NCBI GenBank assembly: GCA_023433825.1
Contig: JAEYTU010000258.1
Coordinates: 1 to 5,984, forward strand
Length of the DNA stretch: 5,984 bases
Origin: Planctomycetota bacterium
GTDB taxonomy: Bacteria > Planctomycetota > UBA1135 > UBA2386
Direction of reading: 5' to 3'
The translations under genes were made by a program, and so were the position numbers. The notes under the pieces were generated by a model. That model had not been told where the DNA came from, did not search any database, and saw only the letters and a program-made list of their open reading frames with translations. Shown piece after piece: positions 5,814 through 5,984 of this stretch (within the stretch, counting starts at the first letter, position 1; each line of letters opens with the position of its first letter).

Positions 5814-5984
5814 ATGAACCGAACGAACGCATGGCTCTCTGCCGCAGCCGCTTGCTGCGCCGTGACGGCCTCGCTCTGCACCTCCGTCGACGACCGCGCC
5901 GCAACGACGACGGTGATCTCGCCGCAGGACCCGACGCCGGTCGCCCCACGCCCGACCACGCCACGTCCGACCGGACTTCTCGGC
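5814..5984 (+). CDS. Exported protein, N-terminal part only (cut by window end)
   Basis: Only 57 codons are visible and the frame is open to the window edge. The N-terminus reads MNRTNAWLSAAAACCAVTAS, with a hydrophobic Ala/Cys-rich core at 7-21, which is a likely secretion signal. The cleavage site is uncertain, and no good lipobox is present because the Cys after SL (Cys22) has Leu at -1. A polar Asp/Thr stretch follows, then a Pro/Thr-rich linker (TPVAPRPTTPRPTG at 43-56), so the folded domain lies beyond the window. A GAGG at 5801-5804 with 9-nt spacing supports the ATG. A TAGGAT at 5781-5786 could be a -10 element, but no matching -35 is evident. Third-position G/C use is like the neighbours. 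Function unknown. Confidence 0.68.
   Translation, partial: MNRTNAWLSAAAACCAVTASLCTSVDDRAATTTVISPQDPTPVAPRPTTPRPTGLLG

Noticed and set aside
5122..5964. 280-codon minus-strand open frame over the small helical genes
   Set aside because: Ser/Arg-rich with no motif, while the plus strand has two well-placed starts with strong Shine-Dalgarno sites and amphipathic helices.
5946..5975. Imperfect 15-bp tandem repeat in the truncated gene
   Set aside because: Explained by repetition of the PRPT linker motif in the protein; only two copies, so not treated as a repeat element.

Overview
The window is a GC-rich (about two-thirds G+C by eye), gene-dense bacterial chromosome segment with strong G/C preference at third codon positions. 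Compact genes, GTG starts, small secreted lipoproteins and the style of the AGCS transporter (with an apparent N-terminal extension) suggest a high-GC member of the Planctomycetota. That assignment is an impression from sequence style, not a test; another high-GC Gram-negative lineage is possible. No tRNA, rRNA, CRISPR, insertion sequence or phage gene is visible.

Layout. (1) Positions 1-2134, plus strand: the 3' part of a sodium:alanine/glycine symporter (AGCS family), overlapping by 4 nt the 16S rRNA methyltransferase gene rsmG. (2) Positions 2186-3105, plus: two small lipoprotein genes, also overlapping by 4 nt, whose mature parts look like divergent copies of each other. (3) Positions 3123-5032, minus: an exported cyanophycinase-like S51 peptidase followed, with a 4-nt overlap, by a hotdog-fold (4HBT) thioesterase. 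This pair converges on the lipoprotein genes across a 17-bp gap that lies in a GC hairpin. (4) Positions 5033-5212: a 180-bp divergent intergenic region. (5) Positions 5213-5745, plus: two small charged, helical proteins of unknown function, again with a 4-nt overlap. (6) Positions 5814-5984: the start of an exported protein cut by the window edge.

The genes do not form one obvious pathway. The symporter and rsmG are housekeeping or transport genes. The S51 enzyme would act outside the cytoplasm on a cyanophycin-like or other peptide substrate; no cyanophycin synthetase is in view. The most notable observation is that the S51 protein appears to carry a second, degenerate copy of its own catalytic domain at the C-terminus, without the nucleophile Ser and the Glu. 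Duplication recurs in the window: the lipoprotein pair, the two S51 halves and, more weakly, the two small helical proteins. Every adjacent co-directional overlapping pair (four of four) overlaps by exactly 4 nt (GTGA or ATGA). I see no convincing wholly new system, but the duplicated S51 protein and the two-gene helical module deserve follow-up.
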